Positions 60,023 through 64,000 of a stretch of 64,000 nucleotides of DNA are shown here, one piece after another. Origin of the DNA: Novosphingobium sp. Chol11 (lineage in GTDB: Bacteria; Pseudomonadota; Alphaproteobacteria; Sphingomonadales; Sphingomonadaceae); contig NZ_OBMU01000001.1 in assembly GCF_900218065.1 (NCBI RefSeq), forward strand, positions 1,088,919 through 1,152,918, read 5' to 3'. Within the stretch, counting starts at the first letter, position 1. Every line of letters starts with the position of its first letter. A program made the position numbers and the translations under genes. The notes beneath the pieces are model-generated. The model worked only from the letters and a program-made list of their open reading frames with translations, made no database searches and was not told where the DNA came from.

Positions 60023-61646
60023 AGATTGCCTCCTTGAAGGGCTTCATGCCAAGACGGCGATAGGTGTCGAGGAAGCGCTCCCCTTCCTGACGCTCGGCGA
60101 GATAGAGGTCCGTCACCTTCTCGATGGCATCCACGACGCCATCCTCGGAGAAGCCGGGGCCGGTGATCTGACCGACGGCAGCATCCTGCGCACCCGATCC
60201 GCCGAGCGACAGCTGGAAATTCTCCACGCCCTTACGGTCCACGCCCAGCACGCCGATATGGCCGGCATGATGGTGACCGCAGGCGTTAATGCAGCCGGAA
60301 ATCTTGACCTTCAGTTCGCCCAGCTCCTTCTGGCGGCCTGCGTCGGCGAACCGTTCCGAAAGCTTCTGCGCCAGCGGGATTGATCGCGCGTTGGCAAGGC
60401 TGCAATAGTCCAGGCCGGGGCAGGCGATGATGTCGCCGATCAGGTCCAGATTGGCTTCCGCCAGTCCGGCCTCGTCCAGCTTCTGCCAGATGACGTATAG
60501 GTCCGCCTTCTTCACATGCGGCAGGACAAGGTTCTGCGCATGGGTTACGCGCAGTTCGTCCAGTGAATAGCGTTCCGCCAGGTCTGCCACCAACTCGATC
60601 TGCTCGGCCGAAGCATCGCCCGGAATGCCGCCGCGCGGCTTCAGGCTGATGTTGACGATCGCATAGCCCGGCTGCTTATGTGCTGCGACCTGCCGGTCCA
60701 CCCAGAGGGCAAAGGCCGGGTCGCTGCGATCGATATCTTCGCTCAACCCCTGCTCATAAGCCGGGTTGGCGAAGAAGGGCCGGATGCGCGCCAGTTCTTC
60801 ACGCGGCGGATTGAGGCCGAGCGTGCGCATATGTGCGAACTCTTCCTCGACCTGCCGCTTATATTCCTCGACGCCCAGTTCATGGACCAGGATCTTGATC
60901 CGCGCCTTGTACTTGTTGTCGCGGCGGCCATAGCGATTATACACGCGCAGGCATGCCTCCAGATAAGGCACGATCTCATCTTCGGTCACGAACTCATTGA
61001 TAAGCGGCGCAACCATCGGCGTCCGCCCCATGCCGCCACCGGCATAGACTTCCGCACCGATCTGCCCATCGCGCGATATCAGCTTGAGGCCGATATCGTG
61101 GAGCCGCATCGCCGCGCGATCCTCCTCCGCCGCAATCACCGCGATCTTGAACTTGCGCGGCAGATAGGTGAACTCCGGATGGAAGGTCGACCATTGGCGC
61201 AGCAGCTCGGCCCACGGGCGGGGGTCCGTCACCTCGTCGGCGGCGACGCCTGCATATTGGTCGGACGAGATATTGCGGATGCAATTGCCGCTCGTCTGGA
61301 TCGCATGCATCTCGACCGTCGCCAATTCGGCGAGAATGTCGGGCGCGTCGGCCAGCTTGATCCAATTATATTGCAGGTTCGTGCGCGTCGTGAAGTGGCC
61401 ATAGCCCTTGTCATATTTGCGCGCGATCTCGCCCAGCTTGCGCATCTGCTTGGCGGACAGCGTGCCATAGGGAATGGCAACGCGCAGCATATAGGCGTGA
61501 AGTTGCAGATAGAGGCCGTTCATCAGCCGCAACGGCTTGAACTGATCCTCGGTCAGCTGCCCGGCGAGCCGCCGCTGCACCTGATCGCGAAATTCCTCAA
61601 CGCGGGCATCCACGATGGACTGGTCATAGCTGTCATAACGATACAT
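60015..61646 (-). CDS. cysI: Assimilatory sulfite/nitrite reductase, siroheme hemoprotein
   Basis: 543 aa. Family repeats ARRYDKGYGHFTTRTNLQYN, TSGNCIRNISSDQYAG, VEEEFAHMRTLGLNPP and the siroheme/[4Fe-4S] cysteines in ACPGLDYCSLANARSIPL and KISGCINACGHHHAGHIGVL. It reduces sulfite to sulfide by six electrons. The operon with cobA (siroheme precursor) and cysH supports sulfite, not nitrite. Stop of DUF2849 is 2 bases before its start. Confidence 0.94.
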   Translation of the reverse strand: MYRYDSYDQSIVDARVEEFRDQVQRRLAGQLTEDQFKPLRLMNGLYLQLHAYMLRVAIPYGTLSAKQMRKLGEIARKYDKGYGHFTTRTNLQYNWIKLADAPDILAELATVEMHAIQTSGNCIRNISSDQYAGVAADEVTDPRPWAELLRQWSTFHPEFTYLPRKFKIAVIAAEEDRAAMRLHDIGLKLISRDGQIGAEVYAGGGMGRTPMVAPLINEFVTEDEIVPYLEACLRVYNRYGRRDNKYKARIKILVHELGVEEYKRQVEEEFAHMRTLGLNPPREELARIRPFFANPAYEQGLSEDIDRSDPAFALWVDRQVAAHKQPGYAIVNISLKPRGGIPGDASAEQIELVADLAERYSLDELRVTHAQNLVLPHVKKADLYVIWQKLDEAGLAEANLDLIGDIIACPGLDYCSLANARSIPLAQKLSERFADAGRQKELGELKVKISGCINACGHHHAGHIGVLGVDRKGVENFQLSLGGSGAQDAAVGQITGPGFSEDGVVDAIEKVTDLYLAERQEGERFLDTYRRLGMKPFKEAIYG

Positions 61647-61648
61647 GG

Positions 61649-61945
61649 TCAGATCACCCAGTTGCCGGCATCGGCGTCGTTCGGTTTAAGCGTGAGGTCG
61701 GGACGCACGGTCGGACCCAGAGCGCGAATGCGATCCTTGATATGGGCGGGACGCACACCTTCGTCCGTCACGGTTGCATCGATCACATAAGGAGCGACCA
61801 CGCGTAGCGCCGCTTCCTCGGCCCGCGCCATTTCATCGCCCCGGTCGCCCACATCGACCGACTCGCCGACCTGCCGGGACCAGCCATCGCCCGCCCACCA
61901 GATCACGTCCCCGGTGCCAAGGTCATTCCCGGTCAAAATCTTCAC
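61649..61945 (-). CDS. DUF2849 protein, sulfite reductase operon
   Basis: 98 aa, soluble: VIWWAGDGWSRQVGESVDVG, EEAALRVVAPYVIDATVTDE, RPAHIKDRIRALGPTVRPDL. DUF2849 occurs upstream of cysI in alphaproteobacteria with no known activity; a role in sulfite reductase assembly is inferred from context. Overlaps the cobA stop (ATGA). Confidence 0.9.
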   Translation of the reverse strand: MKILTGNDLGTGDVIWWAGDGWSRQVGESVDVGDRGDEMARAEEAALRVVAPYVIDATVTDEGVRPAHIKDRIRALGPTVRPDLTLKPNDADAGNWVI

Positions 61946-62730
61946 GAATGCATCTCCGCCCCATTATTCATTTGTGCAGCAAAGCCAGCCAGCACATCCT
62001 GCGCCAGCGCGTAAGCCGCAACGTCCCCAACCACAATCAGCGCCGGGCTTTTTACCTGTTCCCGCACCACCATGTCGCCCAAGTCCGCCAGCAGCGTCCG
62101 GAGCGTCCGCATGTTCGCGCGCGTGCCATTTTCCATAACCGCGACCGGAATGGCGGGCGATACGCCATCGGCGATCAGCTTGTCGGCGATGTCGGTCGCC
62201 GTCGCCACACCCATATAGATAACCAGCGTGCGGCCATGACCGGCGAGCCCTGACCAGTCCTGATCCGTCAACCCCTTGCATTGCCCCGCCACGAAGGTCA
62301 CAGCGCTTGCCGCATCGCGATGGGTAAGGGGAAGCTGCGCCTGCGCCGCACAGCCGATCGCTGCGCTGATGCCAGGCACGATTTCGACCGGCACGCCAGC
62401 CTTGCGGCATGCCTCCATCTCCTCACCACCGCGCCCGAAAACAAACGGATCGCCGCCCTTCAGCCGCACGACGCTGCGTCCGGCAAGCGCCAATTGCACG
62501 AGCAGGGCGTTGATGCCCTCCTGTGGCATCGAGTGACGGCTGCGCTGTTTGGCAACGGAAATCAGTTCGGCTTCAGGCGAGGCCATCGCCAATATCTCGG
62601 CCGACACCAGCCCGTCGTGCACGACGACATCCGCCTGCGCGATCAACCGCGCAGCGCGTAACGTCAGCAGTTCCGGATCACCCGGGCCCGCGCCGACGAG
62701 AAAAACGGTAGCAGGTAGTTGTTCGGCCAT
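61942..62730 (-). CDS. cobA: Uroporphyrinogen-III C-methyltransferase (SUMT)
   Basis: 262 aa: FLVGAGPGDPELLTLRAARL, DVVVHDGLVSAEILA, VRLKGGDPFVFGRGGEEMEA, VEIVPGISAAIGCAAQAQLP and GRTLVIYMGVA. It makes precorrin-2 for siroheme, the cofactor of the sulfite reductase encoded after it. No fused CysG oxidase/ferrochelatase part, so that step must be encoded elsewhere. First gene of the operon. Confidence 0.93.
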   Translation of the reverse strand: MAEQLPATVFLVGAGPGDPELLTLRAARLIAQADVVVHDGLVSAEILAMASPEAELISVAKQRSRHSMPQEGINALLVQLALAGRSVVRLKGGDPFVFGRGGEEMEACRKAGVPVEIVPGISAAIGCAAQAQLPLTHRDAASAVTFVAGQCKGLTDQDWSGLAGHGRTLVIYMGVATATDIADKLIADGVSPAIPVAVMENGTRANMRTLRTLLADLGDMVVREQVKSPALIVVGDVAAYALAQDVLAGFAAQMNNGAEMHS

Positions 62731-62820
62731 GCTGGGCAGATGGCGGAAGCGCGCAACGGTTTCAATTCAGAATGCTTTGCCGATGGCGAAGGAAAATTTG
62801 GGGCCATACTATCCCACCTC

Positions 62821-62848
62821 GTCATCCCAGCTTCCGCCAGAATGACGG
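62821..62848. repeat. REP-like palindrome, third (single-arm) copy
   Basis: CGTCAT...ATGACG palindrome of 28 bases with the same CATCCCAGCTTCCG core as the copies at 7452 and 58697; only one arm is present. It lies between cobA and astD. Confidence 0.55.
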
Positions 62849-62865
62849 AAGCGGCGAGATGAACC

Positions 62866-64000
62866 TCAATCTCCCATCCCACTGACATCCACTTCCTTCA
62901 GCCCGATCCCAATCGAAGCTCTGGGCTGCTCGATCTCCGCCGATGAAACCGGGTAAGCGCAATAATCGGCTGCATAATAAGCGCTCGGCCGGTGATTGCC
63001 CGAAATACCCTGACCTCCGAAAGGCGCAGACGATGACGCCCCGTTGGTCGGCCTGTTCCAGTTGACGATCCCCGCCCGGATATTCGCCCAGAATTGGTTA
63101 TACAGCTCCGGCGATCCACCGATCAGTGATGCAGAAAGGCCATAACGGCTATTATTCGCCTCGGCGATCGCAGCCGGGAAATCGGGGACGCGGATCACCT
63201 GCAACAAGGGCCCGAACAACTCCACGTCGGGGCGCTCGCTCATGTTGGTCACGTCGATGATCGCGGGGCTCAACAAAGGCCGGTCTTCCGACAGCCGGAC
63301 GAGATGCTTTATCGGCCGCCCGCCATGGCTCATCAGATAGAGGAAGCTTTCGGTGAGTTGGTCCGCTGCCTGATTGTCGATGACCGGCCCCATGAAAGGC
63401 GCAGGATCGGCATGGGGATGATCGATGATCAGCCGATCGGCGACTTTCTTGACCTCGCCGATCAACATATCGGCCAGTTCTTCCTTGACGATCAACCGGC
63501 TCGCGGCCGTGCAGCGCTGACCGCTCGACAGGAAAGCCGATTGCACGACCAGGACGGCGGCGCTGGCGATATCGCCGGTATCCCAGACGACGATCGGATT
63601 GTTGCCGCCCATTTCCAACGCCAATATCTTGCCCGGATTATGGGCGAACTGGCGATTGATCGTCAGTCCCGTAGCGGCCGAACCGGTGAAGAGAATGCCG
63701 TTGACGTCCTCATGCGCGGTAAGCGCTTTGCCCTCGTCCGGCCCGCCCAGCACCAGCCGCACGACGTCCTGCGGGACGCCCGCTTCATGGTAGAAGCGCA
63801 CCAGCATCTCGCCCACTGCTGGCGTCTTTTCCGACGGCTTGAACAGCACGCCATTCCCGGCGAGCAGGGCAGGCACGATATGGCCGTTGGGCAGATGAGC
63901 GGGGAAATTATAAGGGCCAAGCACTGCCATCACGCCATGCGGCTTGTGCCGGACGGATTGGCGAGCACCCATCGCCGCTTCCAGCCGCCGCTGGCCGGTA
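62866..64000 (-). CDS. astD: N-succinylglutamate 5-semialdehyde dehydrogenase, partial
   Basis: Aldehyde dehydrogenase superfamily; the start lies beyond the window and 378 codons are visible. KPHGVMAVLGPYNFPAHLPN and GHIVPALLAGNGVLFKPSEK fit AstD better than other ALDHs; FTGSAATGLTINRQFAHNPG, LALEMGGNNPIVVWD (catalytic Glu) and FLSSGQRCTAASRL (nucleophile Cys) are intact. It oxidises succinylglutamate semialdehyde in the arginine succinyltransferase pathway. No other ast gene is visible here; the rest of the pathway would lie to the right. Confidence 0.88.
   Translation of the reverse strand, partial: TGQRRLEAAMGARQSVRHKPHGVMAVLGPYNFPAHLPNGHIVPALLAGNGVLFKPSEKTPAVGEMLVRFYHEAGVPQDVVRLVLGGPDEGKALTAHEDVNGILFTGSAATGLTINRQFAHNPGKILALEMGGNNPIVVWDTGDIASAAVLVVQSAFLSSGQRCTAASRLIVKEELADMLIGEVKKVADRLIIDHPHADPAPFMGPVIDNQAADQLTESFLYLMSHGGRPIKHLVRLSEDRPLLSPAIIDVTNMSERPDVELFGPLLQVIRVPDFPAAIAEANNSRYGLSASLIGGSPELYNQFWANIRAGIVNWNRPTNGASSSAPFGGQGISGNHRPSAYYAADYCAYPVSSAEIEQPRASIGIGLKEVDVSGMGD

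Noticed and set aside
1..64000. CRISPR arrays, insertion sequences and transposases
   Set aside because: No regularly spaced repeats and no transposase or integrase protein pattern seen on either strand.

Overview
The window looks like chromosomal DNA of a high-GC alphaproteobacterium of the Sphingomonadaceae (Sphingobium/Sphingomonas type). This is inferred from gene content: a CtrA master regulator whose promoter is crowded with GANTC (CcrM) sites, a UPF0262 gene, an arginyl/leucyl transferase of the Bpt type, and an exosortase A (XrtA) exopolysaccharide locus in the usual sphingomonad gene order. No database search was possible; family names come from recognising motifs and protein layout.

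Region 1 (1-5718) is accessory DNA. It starts with a truncated phage-type DUF2280 gene, then a small divergent cluster (XRE regulator, small membrane protein, unknown protein). A 21-bp direct repeat of the 3' end of tRNA-Met(CAT) at 2338-2358 and 5698-5718 brackets about 3.4 kb. This block holds an AbiJ-like HEPN candidate defence gene, two unknown proteins and a small CxC/CxxC protein, but no integrase. A second, diverged tRNA 3'-half lies at about 5403-5433.

Region 2 (5702-11246) holds tRNA-Met, then a four-gene operon: circularly permuted ATP-grasp, alpha-E protein, transglutaminase and the proteasome-like Anbu peptidase. It is a predicted but poorly understood peptide-modification system. 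Thioredoxin reductase (trxB) follows.

Region 3 (11408-36534) is the exopolysaccharide/protein-sorting locus. A divergent module has an acyl carrier protein and a GNAT-like protein facing an acyl-CoA ligase and a PLP decarboxylase. Then come the XrtA-associated export genes (OM lipoprotein, chain-length protein, tyrosine kinase, outer-membrane barrel, ATPase), deacetylase, FemAB, glycosyltransferase, exosortase A fused to EpsI, and the amidotransferase. A priming glycosyltransferase, further glycosyltransferases, two methyltransferases, a flippase and a polytopic membrane protein follow. Most genes overlap by 1-4 bases, so this is one or two long operons. No PEP-CTERM substrate protein is encoded here.

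Region 4 (36531-51089) is mostly housekeeping and stress genes: amidohydrolase, HIBADH-type reductase, ilvA, bpt, VOC protein, RcnB-like protein, fRMsr, arfB, rluA-type synthase, acyltransferase, wrbA, pirin with a divergent LysR regulator, ctrA, a Gly/Ala-rich secreted protein and a subtilase. Region 5 (51247-57446) has an ECF sigma/anti-sigma pair, a phosphatase-dcd-cdd-GH25-UPF0262 operon on the minus strand, dnaB and a MAPEG protein. Region 6 (57625-64000) has a GH43 protein, the assimilatory sulfate module cysH-DUF934-cysI-DUF2849-cobA, and an astD gene cut by the window end.
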